From NCBI RefSeq assembly GCF_932526225.1, contig NC_064046.1:13535708-13599707 (forward strand): a stretch of 64,000 nt of DNA, read 5' to 3'. The stretch is from Nematostella vectensis (taxonomy: Eukaryota; Cnidaria; Anthozoa; Actiniaria; Edwardsiidae). Below are positions 1 to 10,785 of the stretch, piece by piece; within the stretch, counting starts at the first letter, position 1, and each line of letters begins with the position of its first letter. A model generated the notes under the pieces. It was not told the origin of the DNA and did not search any database. It saw only the letters and a list, made by a program, of their open reading frames with translations. The position numbers and the translations under genes were made by a program.

Positions 1-224
1 TATTATGACATGTAAAATAATAATCTTCATCAATCAATTACTATCCCATCCTTTCTTCTTTGTCCAATCATAATAACTATTATTTTCAAAACCATATTCA
101 TCATCACTTACAACAATGGCATAATCATCATCAAATTCATCAACATCATCATCATAGCTGTCGACCTTACATAAAATAAAAGCCCTCATTTCCGCCTTTA
201 TCGTCTCATAGAGGGTATCTGTAG

Positions 225-2580
225 GTCATATGCACCTAATCTACCCAGCTATGACCCAATGTAGTGTAGTACAATTGTCGAGAGCTTACTTCCATACTCT
301 CTTGAGCCCGCAGTACACAAGTGACCACTGGCTGCAGCTTTCCACATTAATGGTTACCATGGTTAACGGACAAATCGCAATGCTGCTCAGGCTACCTGTG
401 GATGAAGTACCGCCAGAAATTGACAGAGAAGTGGACTCGGTCGGAGTGTTGGCCCTAGTGCTGATGGGTAATCTATTAGTCGCGTTTATTGCTGCAGGTA
501 ATAAAGACAATTTTTAATTCTCTGCGTCAACCCGATTGTCGTCTTCTTCATCGTCACGATCTTCTTCTTGTTCTTCCTTTTGTTTCTTTTTCTTCTCCTC
601 CTCCTCCTCCCCCTTCTTCTTTATTTTCTTCTTCTTCTTTCTTTGAATAAAATGACATAACAAATGAACATGAAGAGTTGTGATCAAATGCGCCAATGTA
701 CTAGTTTCCATAAGTTAAATACTGTGTGTATTGTTTGTAAACAATACATTGCCAATAAGCGCCAACGTACTAGTTTCCATAAGTTAAATACTGTGTGTAT
801 TGTTTGTAAACAATACATTGCCAATAAGCGCCAACGTACTAGTTTCCATAAGTTAAATACTGTGTGTATTGTTTGTAAACAATACATTGCCAATAAGCGC
901 CAACGTACTAGTTTCCATCAGTTAAATACTGTGTGTATTGTTTGTAAGCACTGTCACTAAGGATGGTCACTTAAGGGCTTATTGCGTCCCCAGTTGTTCT
1001 TTTACGTCCTTTCGATTCAGGGTAGTAGGGCGGCTTGAAAAGAAGGGGCCTCTGGCTTAATGTCCTTATGACACAAATTTACTTGTGACACAAATTCGAG
1101 TCAAGAAATGAACTTGAAAAAATCCACAGTCAGAGATTCGAACCTGGACCATAGCGGTGTGAGGTCAACGCGCTAATACACTAGGTCTCCGTGCTTCTTC
1201 TTTTTCGCTCTTTCTTTCTTCTCTTCGTCCTTCTTCCTTTATTTCTTCACCTTCTTCTACATCTCCTCCTACTCCTCCTTCTTCTCCATCTTCTTTTTCT
1301 TTTTCATCGTCTAATCTGTTTTCTTCTCCTTGTTCTTATTTATCTTCATTTAACTTCGTCATTACGAAGGTACTAAAGGTATTTTTGTTACCTTCATACT
1401 TATGAAACAATTGAATATATCATAGTCGCTAACTTATTTTCTGCATTCTTTAGTCGGTTTTGAATGGAAACGCTATACAATGGAATCATAAAGCAGGGGC
1501 GTAGCCAGGGGGTGGCCTAGGGGACCCCCTCCCCCTTTTAGCAGCCAAAAATACAGTAAATGTGTGAGACATTATCTAAAATACAGGAGAAAATGCCTTG
1601 AAAGTCCCTTTTGCCCCCCCCCCCCCCCCTGTTAAAAATCCTGGTTACGCCGCTGTAAAGTAATCGTGAACGTCCACATCGTAGTTTGAATTTTTCAGGT
1701 TCACTCTTGTACGCCGTGTGGCCCTTACTAAAGAAAGCGTTCATATCCTTGTGCCGGAATCGTGGCTATGAATTCAGTGACAGACAGTCAAATGACAGCG
1801 AGGACGAGACGCTTGTTGAGGACGATGGGAGTAGTGCTGATGACAGTAACGACGAATGCAGTCACGTGGTACTTGACGGGGCCCTAAAAGATGATGGAAG
1901 AAACGCTGATGACAGTAGCGACGAAAGCAGTCACGTGGTACTTGACGTGGCCCTAAAGCACGATGGGAGAAACGCTGATGACGGTAACGACGAAAGCAGT
2001 CACGTGGTAGTAGACGGAGCCCTTATGAATAATGGGAGAAATACTGATGAAGGTAGCAATGAAAGCAACGATGAGGAGCAAAGTGAGGCCTCTAAGGACG
2101 ACGGCAAAAATACTGATGAAGGTAGCTATGAAAGCAACGATGAGGAGCAAAGTGAGGCCTCTAAGGACGACGGGAAAAATACTGATGAAGGTAGCTATGA
2201 AAGCAACGATGAGGAGCAAAGTAAGGCCTCTAAGGACGACGGGAAAAATACTGATGAAGGAAGCAATGACGTGGAGCATACTGAAGCTTCTAAGGACGAT
2301 GGGAAAAATAGTGATGACAGTAGCGATGGTAATGGTCACGTGATTCCCACCGAGCTAGACTGGTACCAAGTGGCAGATGCCATCTGCGCTGAAGTGGATG
2401 ATCGTGCCGATACCAGCATCTTTGAAGGTACTTCAAAATCGTATTTGGGACTTGTTTTGCAGTTAGACAGTGCCTCATCATTTTGTCATAATCTATTTAG
2501 TGCAGTTATCTCGCGAGTTATCTAATGCTTTTCCTCATTTGTACCATTTAGAAGGAGATGAAGTCACAACGGAGTTCTGA
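225..2580 (+). CDS. 3' exons of an unrecognised membrane protein with an acidic repeat tail
   Basis: I do not recognise this protein. Three exons can be chained: 225-497 (acceptor tatctgtag, donor GCAG/GTAATA), 1699-2427 (acceptor tttttcag, donor GAAG/GTACTT) and 2552-2580 (acceptor accatttag, then stop TGA). All junctions are phase 1 and the frame stays open through the joins. Exon 1 encodes a hydrophobic stretch (GVLALVLMGNLLVAFIAAG), likely one membrane segment; after the join comes a basic stretch (KKAFISLCRNRG), then a very acidic cytoplasm-like tail of 23-residue repeats rich in D, E, S and N. The upstream part of the gene must lie left of the window. Alternatively exon 2 reads through to a stop at 2525. 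No start ATG precedes exon 2, which supports splicing. The order hydrophobic, basic, acidic resembles the C-terminus of a type I membrane protein; that is inference. Confidence 0.4.
690..950. repeat. Minisatellite, 69-bp unit, about 3.8 copies
   Basis: Nearly identical units begin at 690, 759, 828 and 897 with the phrase actagtttccat. The period of 69 is a multiple of three, so a spurious 98-aa frame stays open through it. It lies in the putative intron of the left-end gene, flanked by pyrimidine-rich tracts (about 515-645 and 1195-1360). Confidence 0.85.
1129..1192 (-). repeat. tRNA-like sequence, probably a SINE head or degenerate tRNA
   Basis: On the minus strand the sequence has an A-box-like TAGTGTATTAGCGCG, then GACCTCACACC in the anticodon region (valine-CAC-like), and a B box GGTTCGAATC at the right spacing. 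The acceptor stem does not pair cleanly, so a working tRNA gene is unlikely. Confidence 0.4.
1494..1655. mobile_element. hAT-like MITE with 5-bp target duplication TAAAG
   Basis: The ends are imperfect inverted repeats: CAGGGGCGTAGCCAGG at left and CTGGTTACGCCGCTG at right. Both flanks carry TAAAG (1489-1493 and 1656-1660). It has no coding capacity and contains a 16-bp poly(C). An internal part recurs at about 20.8 kb. CAGGG termini with short duplications are typical of hAT-derived elements; the superfamily is inferred. Confidence 0.75.
1863..2310 (+). repeat. In-frame 69-bp repeats coding the acidic tail
   Basis: Two related sets of 69-bp units lie in tandem. The first encodes units like DDGRNADDSSDESSHVVL, the second units like NTDEGSYESNDEEQSEASK. 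The 23-residue period is kept across both, so the frame is never broken, as expected if it is translated. Confidence 0.75.
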
Positions 2581-3343
2581 TATCATCGCTTCAAGCAAAA
2601 TAAGACACAATGATGGGTCAAGTAACTTATAATAGAGCAATATAATCCATCCATTAGAAGTAGGAGCAGTCATGATAAGAGCTCCGTTTCGCTATGACTC
2701 AATAAAGTACACAAAATAACTTGTATCGGATAAAACTGCCTACGACAAATAAAAGAATAGATCACTGGAAAAGGTCGTCCTATCATGTCCACCATCCCCT
2801 CCCCTCCCTCCTGCCCTCCCCCCTCCCTTCCTCCAATCCTGCTATTGCTGAACTCGAGCACTTCTGGGCGTAGCACGCGTCTTCAGAGGCTTTTCTGACG
2901 TTTTTTAGTGATCGAATTTAGAGCCACCGTTCGTTAGAATTAGTTGGGACCTCGAGTCACTCCAAAACAAATTACGGAATATTAAATTTAAGTGATATCT
3001 CAGTTCGAGTTTATTGGGAGTTCTATTATATTCTGACTTATCAATCAAAATTTATTAATCAGATAGCAGAATTATCAATCAGATAACGGAATCACTTTTT
3101 GAAAATAGAAATAGACGTTAAATTGAAGCAGAGTTTATTCATATTTCTCTCTAAAATCACAGGTGCGAAACTAAAGTAAAAACAATTGCAACTGGATTGA
3201 AAAATAACTGAACAAAAAACACGAAATAATTTGGGTTAAAAAGAAAATCAAACAAAAGAATGGCTAAGTTGTTTTCAAGACAACACAGCTTAACAAATCA
3301 CAAAACACTACAATGCTAATGTGCGTTGAGCTTCTGACTGGCT
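2581..3343. other. Intergenic, no gene seen
   Basis: AT-rich DNA with a CT-rich stretch around 2790-2840. No convincing coding frame or RNA gene was found. It separates the left-end gene from the secreted-peptide gene, which point toward each other. Confidence 0.5.
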
Positions 3344-3960
3344 CTACTTTTGCTCGGGGATGGCCCTGTAATGAAAGAAAAAAGATGGTGAAACGCAAGG
3401 GACTGTCGGAGGAAAAGCACAAGAACGGAAAATAATGTTAAGTGTTGGTAGGCTGTCTCCAAAAATGGAAAACCTGGGGTAAGAAAGAATGACGTCATCT
3501 ATCGGGAATACACTTGGTGGTTTTTGATTGGTCATGACCTTGCGGAGAGGTGGCGTGATTGGAAACCTTTTCAGTGCTAGCCAATGAAAACGCTTAAAAA
3601 GTTGGATTGACGTAATCAATAGTTGTGAAAAACATGAGGGCACGTTATTGAAAACAGCTGTAATGGAAAGTCTAAAAAAATAATAAAAAGTCTACCTAGC
3701 CAAATATGTTTTAGGGACTAAAGCACTCTACTCTCAGAATCGTAAACTTACTCTTTCATCCTCTCGTACGCCGCAGGGGCGTCTTCGTCCTCGACCTCAG
3801 TGGCAGCCGGTGGTTCACCTTGCATTTCCGGGTTTTGCATCATCTCATCTTCAAAACTCATATCCAGGCTCTCCGCGTTCTCGGCCTGCTCCGCGGGTAA
3901 GTCAGCAAACACAGCGGCAACCAGCAGGCATGCGCAGAAGAGAACAAGTAGGCTTCTCAT
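3344..3960 (-). CDS. Small acidic secreted peptide precursor (76 aa, two coding exons)
   Basis: Unrecognised family. Exon 1 (3960 to 3752) starts with a clear signal peptide, MRSLLVLFCACLLVAAVFA, probably cleaved before DLP. The rest is strongly acidic (runs of E and D) with no cysteine after the signal peptide and no dibasic processing site. The exon ends at a good donor (AAAGA/GTAAGT) that overlaps an in-frame stop. Exon 2 (3365 to 3344) follows acceptor tttcattacag and adds AIPEQK and stop; phases agree. An acceptor-like tgtatttacag 10 bp upstream of the ATG suggests a 5'UTR intron. It could be a secreted acidic polypeptide or the propart of a longer product if another splice is used. Signal peptide is solid; function unknown. 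Confidence 0.6.
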
Positions 3961-4160
3961 CTTTTTGAGACTGTAAATACAGTAACAGTTTTTCTTTATT
4001 TTACTCTCATTATATATCACTATTTGTAGAATATTGAATTAACAAGAGGCTAAACTAGAAATAGCTATAAAACCAAACAAATATAGACAAACAAAATGAA
4101 TAATTCATCAAAGAAATTTCTGGCGACTACCAGCATAGCGTAGAAATAGCGCGTTTATTA

Positions 4161-4371
4161 AGCCTGATGCACACTGGCAATATAATGACATAACAAGATA
4201 GGCGCGCGCATTCTTATGTCCTTATTTTCAAGTGTGAAGGGTGCGACTTATGGCAATAACGTCGACATAATAACGTGGAGATAACGACATAAAAGAAAAA
4301 ACATGTTTTTTATGCCATTATGTCAAATTCTTATGTTGTTATGTCGTTATATCGCCAGTGTGCATCAGGCC
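4161..4371. mobile_element. PIF/Harbinger-like MITE, TTA target duplication
   Basis: The inverted ends share GCCTGATGCACACTGGC, with further pairing of ATATAAYGACATAACAA inside. Flanks are TTA at 4158-4160 and 4372-4374. 211 bp, non-coding. A 3-bp TTA/TAA duplication is the hallmark of PIF/Harbinger elements; the assignment rests on that. Confidence 0.75.
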
Positions 4372-4374
4372 TTA

Positions 4375-7300
4375 CTAGGCTACAATACTATTGGCTGTTT
4401 TTTTTTTTCACTGGGCTTAAACATGCACATTTTTCGCAATGTTTCGCCGATTAAACTTTATTTTGTTTTTGTCATTGTCAAGAGAATGGAAGCAGAAAAA
4501 AAACCTAAGCAAGTAATCGCATTTGTTGGGATAGCACACCCATCGAAGGAACCAGCCAAAAAGTTTGTTTCCCAGTGCTTAAGAAAACAGACCTGTAGTA
4601 TAGTTGGCAAAAATATATTTTTTGTTGGGAAAACAATTGATAGCTATGTCCGAGTTTGTTCTACAATTATTGTCTTTTTCCTATCAAGAATAGTTTAAAA
4701 ACGAAAAGAGTACTTTTAGAATTTTGGTAAAACGAAAAAATAAAATAACGTCACCTGATAAGCGCTATCTGGCTATGGGATCTACCGTATTTATGGAGAG
4801 GCAAACATCAGAAAAGAAGTTTCTATACAAAAATATGCTAAAATGATTTTAAAATCATTTTAATTTTTAAATAAAAAATAGGAGAGGGGATATGCCAAAC
4901 CCAGAATGTTTAGAATGTTAAGAAATGGTATCGAAATTCTATACTCATGAAACAGTACGATATACTTACTTTGGAACAAGCAGAATGATCTTCACTGTGC
5001 GGTGTCTTCAATTCAAGTGAAGAAAACTCAACATAATAACTACTTATCTTTGGCAGGTGTAATTAAATCTGGTAATTAAATTAGGTTTATTATGATGACA
5101 TATTAGCAAGCAATCCAACATGTTGAAACTGCTGTCCTTGGAAACGCCATTAGGTTTGAAAAAAGAATCTTATACTTTTACCTAAGCAAGTACAGATTTG
5201 TATCAACAAAAATTTAAAAAAAATAGTTTTTTAGCTGTTATCTAAAAAAACTTGAAAGGGGAGAAAGTTATGGGAACAATTAAGAATAAACAATTAATTA
5301 AGATGAAGCTGAACGAAATTAAAAACCACTCGCCACCTAACTAGCCAATTATTAGTTTGCACGCTGTTTGCCAATTTTGAAGAAAATATAAAAAAAAGAC
5401 AATCAATGCTTAAACGATGTATCTAAAACGTTATGGCAATCGAGAAAACAAAAACGCTTTTACAATTTATTATTCAAAAGCAAAGGTAAACTTAAGCTTT
5501 CGAAATGATACTTTATAGTATAAGTGAGATTCTCAAAACATCAAGACAATAACCCTAGTGGAAACAGTTGACGAGAAATATTACAATTTTAAGTTTGATG
5601 TGGACCTCGATTCTTTCTCTGAACCAAGATAAAAAGAGGACAAACTGATAATTAATATTACTTACACGATTTCGCTAGGTTTTAAATGCTTTTTCATAAA
5701 TATTTGTCGACATTATTTTGTAAATTAAATTCCCCGAGTTTTAGCTATGGAATCGTCGTCCAAGCAACTCCTTAACGGACTGTTTCCAGAACATAAAAAG
5801 TGGCGGTTATGCTTTTTCATAAATATTTGTCGACATTATTTTGTAAATTAAATTCCCCGAGTTTTAGCTATGGAATCGTCGTCCAAGCAACTCCTTAACG
5901 GACTGTTTCCAGAACATAAAAAGTGGTGGTTCTCTGAACCAAGAAGAAGACGAAAGTAAAAAATATGTTTTATTTCTCACACGATTGGCTAGGTTGGTTA
6001 AATGCTTATTCGAAAAGAGTTGTTGACATCATTTTGTAAATTAGAATTCTCGAGTTTTAGCGATGAAATAGTTGTCCAAGCAACCATTCTGTTGGAGCAA
6101 AACATATACGAATGCAAAAAAAGAAAAATCATATCAGTGTGTGACTTCGAATTACTCTTTTTTCCTACCAATTCTGTCCCTTTAGGGCTTTTGTAAGAGT
6201 TTGCGACCAAATAAATTATTGAAATAGCAGGAACCAAATGTTGTACAAGGCAAAACGCATTCTTCTAATACCAAGAGATACACGTCAACTTTATAACCTT
6301 ATTGATATCAATATTGTGAGTAAAATGTAAACCTTTCGAGGTTTAAGGAATGGAGCTTTTCCAGGAACTTTGTAGCTTTTTGGGGCATTATAGCTTTGAT
6401 TCGAATGTATTATTCATCACTTTATATTCTGAAAAGTCACAATTAAATCTCAATTGTGATCTAAAACGTCTTCCAATCGTGAAGAGAAGATTGATTACTT
6501 TTAAAACTTTTAAAACCATAACAAAACATACTGTTATTTGGAATGAGTTGCTATCATTTGTAATATGCAGCACAGCACGCTTTTTATAAATCCCGAGAAA
6601 CGTTCAAACAATAATACAGTACAATGACCAGTTCCATATCACTTCATATTAAAATCGCTCTATCTTTTTTGCTGAGGGCTTAATGCTCATGATTTTTTCT
6701 AAGACTACTACAAATTTACTTATGTATATAATATGCACAGAAAAGACTACACATTTTCAAATGTTATTGATTTATGTTTTTTTTCCGTTTGCACATAAGT
6801 GGTAGTAAGTTCCGTAGCAGCGGTTATAGTTCTGTATCACTATAAAAATCTGTCATCTGGTACGAGTTTTATTTCATTTGAGAATAAAAAAAAACTAATT
6901 ACTGAATAGTCACATCCATTTCTTTATGCTCAAAATTAATGTATAAAAACGGTTTTAACTTCGCAATGCAGCAGGTTGTCACAGGGGGTTCATGACAGCG
7001 TAGATAGGACAAGATAGGACAGCGTAGATTCGGTGCTTGCTTTATTTCCTCGACTCTCCGGGTGGTCTGTTCTCTTTGTCTCTGACTAAACCTCAGTCAG
7101 GCCATCTTCAGTTTGACTCTGACTTCCTTTACATAGCCACTGATTCTCTCTCTCTTCTGATCTCTTCTAAACTGACATCATTCTCCTCTCTTCTCTCTTT
7201 CTCCTCCGATATCTTCTGAACTGAAATCTTTTCGTGACTTAAAGTATTTCATACGTTTCAAGCGTTACTTAGCTAGGTTGGAAATGCGCACCTTGTTTCC

Positions 7301-8316
7301 CAAGACCAGTTAGAATCACACATTCATCAGAAAGTATTGAAAATAGTTGTAATGCTGTGGAAACCTTTTGTATTCGTTGAAGTACGTGTCCCTAACTCTA
7401 GTCGCGTGACGGGCGTTGCGTGACAAGGTTAACAAACAAACAATCGTCAAACGGCTTTCGCTAGCCACAACCCACACAAATACTGAAACGGCAAAAATAG
7501 ATAAAATGCAAAAAATGTAGAGGATAAGGTGATCCTAGAATTGGGTGATTTATTTTGTTAATTTTTGTGCACGAGAGATCAACAACAACAAAAGTCGTTT
7601 TTATTTACAAAAACAAAATGTGAATGCAACGGCCACCAATGCGTTGTTGTCGTACTTTTAAGAGTTCTGCTATAACAATGCCATAACCCTATTTAAGTTA
7701 GCCAGCTTATGATTTAACTATGGTTAATCTTGGCCGTTTTATTTAATCGTCCTAGCATATTGATATATCAATCACAGTTTCAGTAATTGTTTAAATATAG
7801 AATAATATTTTATCGAGCGCTAATATCAAGGAGGTTGTCTTTAAAATGAAGTTCTTTATTCAGCCGATTGACTGAAATAAAAGGCCCACATAATAAAGAT
7901 TAACTGTTTAGGATTGACATTACTGGGAATGAAACGATTAATTGAGAACGGGATCATCAAATCAATCCTTATGCGGCTTTATTTCTGCAGTCAAACCAAA
8001 AACACACTATGGGCGCAGGGTTATTCCCACGTCCTCCGGGAAGCACGAACAACTAAAAGCTATGTAAATCGAAAATATCTCATCAATCCAGAAAAAAAAA
8101 TATACACATTAACAAACATTTTTTTTTCTAAGCATTCGTATAAAAATTAGAATATTTTTGTTAAAGGAGGTATTGTTTTCATCTGACTTTCGTGACGCGG
8201 GTAAGTTCACTGTGCAGTAAACGCCGCTCATTTTAGCAACAATTATGAAAATCGCTTCGAAATAACGATACTTTCTTGGATGATGAAATGAGCTGGATTT
8301 ATATCTTAGAAAAGGT
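4375..8316. other. AT-rich intergenic region, no gene recognised
   Basis: Short open frames here are isolated, of low complexity and lack conserved motifs or paired splice sites. The only structures noted are the duplication at 5686-5931 and a CT-rich stretch at about 7045-7215. Confidence 0.5.
5686..5931. repeat. Recent 123-bp tandem duplication
   Basis: Units 5686-5808 and 5809-5931 differ by about one base (tggcggtt versus tggtggtt). A third, clearly older copy of the first two thirds lies at about 5999-6085, so an old repeat has been duplicated again recently. Confidence 0.85.
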
Positions 8317-9138
8317 TTATAGTTTTGTATCATTTAGGTAGTTTTGAATTGTTTTGAATTGATTGAATTGTTGAGCTTTCCCCACATCCTCTAGGGTGGT
8401 TATTAATTGCATTTCACAGGAAAAGAACCTGCGAAAACCATGTTGGAACTTGACGAGGATATTATGGGTATCAAGATGATTCATTATGTCATGGAAAATA
8501 ATGTGCTCAAGTATTTTACAAGGCACAGCAGTCAGTGAAATAGGACGGTAGTTGGAAGGGATATTCTTATTTCCCTTTTTGAACACTGGGGTCACATTTG
8601 CACTGAGCCAGTCATTCGGGAGAGTACCGGTCTCTAAAGATTGTGTGAACAAGAACGTCAGAGCTGGGGCGATTTCATGGGCAGCTTCCTGTAAAATTTT
8701 ACAGGGGATTTAATCAGGGCCATTAGCTTTCTTCGGGTTAACATTTTGAAGTAGTTTGATAACACCGTCTATAGATATTAAAGTAGACGGTATAGTCGGA
8801 TAAGGACTTGGTCCAAGTGTAGGTATAGAACCATTATTTTCATGAGTAAAAACGGACTGGAACTGGGAACTCAGAGCACGTGCCTTACCAAGACTGTCAC
8901 TGACTAATTCACCCTTATCATTGCGTAGGGGAGCAACACCAACATCATGGGTCTTTTTGGACTTGATGTACGTCCAGAACCGTTTGGTTATGGTATGGTT
9001 CGCGGTTTCACTACCCTCTGGGACTGTTAAGAGCTGGGACACATACTCGCTGTGTGCCTTAGCGAGATTTTTCTTAACGAGTTTACGCAAGTCTTTTTTT
9101 TTTTTTTCAGGCAGCAAGGTTGTTACAGTGTTTTGCAT
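8317..9138 (-). pseudogene. LINE reverse transcriptase, N-terminal part only
   Basis: The frame 9138-8710 is the linker before RT (TKRFWTYIKSK, then VNPKKANGPD). The frame 8652-8317 carries RT fingers motifs (TPVFKKGN, NYRPISLT, KILEHIIF, QHGFRR). The sequence stops before the palm: no YxDD box exists downstream. The family motifs are those of CR1/L2-like elements. Confidence 0.85.
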
Positions 9139-9240
9139 GGTTATATAGACGTTGCTTTTTTCGGATTAACCTTTCAATGGAACTAGTGATCCATGGCAAG
9201 TTCCATCTACCACTGATGTTTTTTTGTGGGATATGTTTTT

Positions 9241-10651
9241 TCATGATCTCAGTGATTGTGGTTTTAAAGAAATCATAGTTTTCATTGATTTATGATAGGC
9301 CTCATTGTTGAAGTAGTTATCAAGATGTTTTTTAAGGTCAGTTTTCACTGCCCCCATGTTACCTTTCTTAAATACAAATACTTTACGAGGCTTTTTCTTG
9401 TTGAAAGAGGGCTTCAAGTTTAGATCAAATAACACCAGATCATGATCACTCATGCCGGGCTCAACCACTAGGTCTAATACCATTTCTGGGCAAGTGGTGA
9501 GAACAAGATCGAGGGTGTTCTCCCCTCTAGTTGGCTTCATAACATGTTGAGTCAGTGAGTGGTCGTTCACAATGTCCAAAAACTTGTGGTTTACTTCAAG
9601 CCCATAAGTAGGATTAGGTCTTACAGCGTAGTTATCATCTTCCCATAAATATACTAGGCAGGTTCAGGTCACCGGTAATGAGGATGTTTGGAATTGGATT
9701 TTTAACCAGCTTGCATAATGCACCATCGAGAGCTACAAGGGGGTCAACATTTGAGTCTGGGGTCCTATAGACTGAGCCAACAAAAAGTGATTTGCTTCCT
9801 GCAATATTTATCTTTGACCAGATGCCTTCATAATTACCATCCATTTGCTCCTCGTGAGTCACCACAAGATGGTTGGAGAAAGCAGACAACACCCCTCCAC
9901 CAAATTCGTTTCTATCATAACGAAAAATGGTGTAACCTTTCTCCAGAATTTCAGCCGAAAAGACAGTGTCATTAATGTGGGTCTCATTTACATTAACAAT
10001 ATCAGGTTTGTAGTTGTCAATCAGGCTTTGAAATTCAAGGCGTTTATCTTTACCCTTTAAGCTACAAGCATTCAGTGTTAACACTCTCAATTTGTGGGGG
10101 TCTTTCATTTTATTTGATGCAGGAGATCTTTGCCTGGGGGAGGATGTTAGTGGCTGGGGCGATTCTGAGCCGGATGATTGTACTGATGTTGATAAAGATA
10201 AATAATAATTGTCACCAGGAATGTCAGGACCACTTGATGACTTTGAGAAATTGGCCACATCACAGGCACAGCAGATCCAAGAACAAGAACTGTTAGCAAG
10301 TGTATTGTAACTTTCATTGCTTATTGAGCAGCATTTTGTGTGATACCATGCATCGCAGTAGTCGCACTGAATACCCTTCTGGTTGCATTTAACTGGTTTT
10401 GAGCATGCTCCACAGGGATACCGGTAGGTGGGACCGGGATTGAGAGGGATGTCCCCACTAAGAATGAGTAGGCGAAAGGCGAGTGAGCTTGGGTTACTCC
10501 TTGGAGCGATCAATTTTCTACCAAGGTGTTGGCAACTGCTCTTAAGCCAAATAATAGCACAGGTTCTTTGACAAATTTTCAAATCGAACAAGGAAAGAAA
10601 AGCAGAATCACCCCTCAAAATACAACACAAGGGAGAGAGATAAGCAAACAC
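9241..10651 (-). pseudogene. LINE frame: 2A-like motif, PHD-like finger, endonuclease
   Basis: The 338-aa frame ending at 9635 contains LSGDIPLNPGP at residues 64-74, a 2A-like translational recoding motif (the canonical acidic residue before xNPGP is replaced). A cysteine/histidine cluster at residues 80-131 (CGAC...CDYC...WYHTKC...CSWICCAC) resembles a PHD finger. The endonuclease begins near residue 188 (LRVLTLNACSLKG), with VNETHIND carrying the catalytic Glu and GDLNLPS near the end. The domain continues in another frame (9579 to 9241: GENTLDLVLT, then SDHDLV). The frame break means no intact protein. Confidence 0.85.
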
Positions 10652-10765
10652 AGCTCAAGACACAAATAGATACCTTTATTCTGATCCTCCAGGTTTATTT
10701 CCATGGCCTCAAAACACAATGTCCACTCCTTGAAGGATTGTAAAATCACGAAAATGCCTTTACGG

Positions 10766-10785
10766 ATTGCAAGGCATTCTGGGAG
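10766..10785 (-). promoter_or_regulatory. ZNF143/Staf-like motif in the LINE leader
   Basis: The minus strand reads CTCCCAGAATGCCTTGCAAT, close to the known Staf/ZNF143 consensus (TCCCAGAATGCMTTGCR). It lies 5' of the LINE reading frame in the transcribed orientation, where an internal promoter is expected. Confidence 0.45.

Noticed and set aside
664-960. 98-aa frame with repeated CIVCKQ phrases
   Set aside because: It is the translation of a 69-bp minisatellite whose period is a multiple of three; no splice sites or flanking coding sequence.
1191-1376. 61-aa Leu/Phe-rich frame
   Set aside because: Translation of a CT-rich low-complexity tract.
4303-4698. 131-aa frame
   Set aside because: It starts inside the MITE at 4161-4371 and has no recognisable motif or good codon pattern.
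7037-7219. 60-aa Ser/Leu-rich frame
   Set aside because: CT-rich DNA; no conserved motif or splice support.
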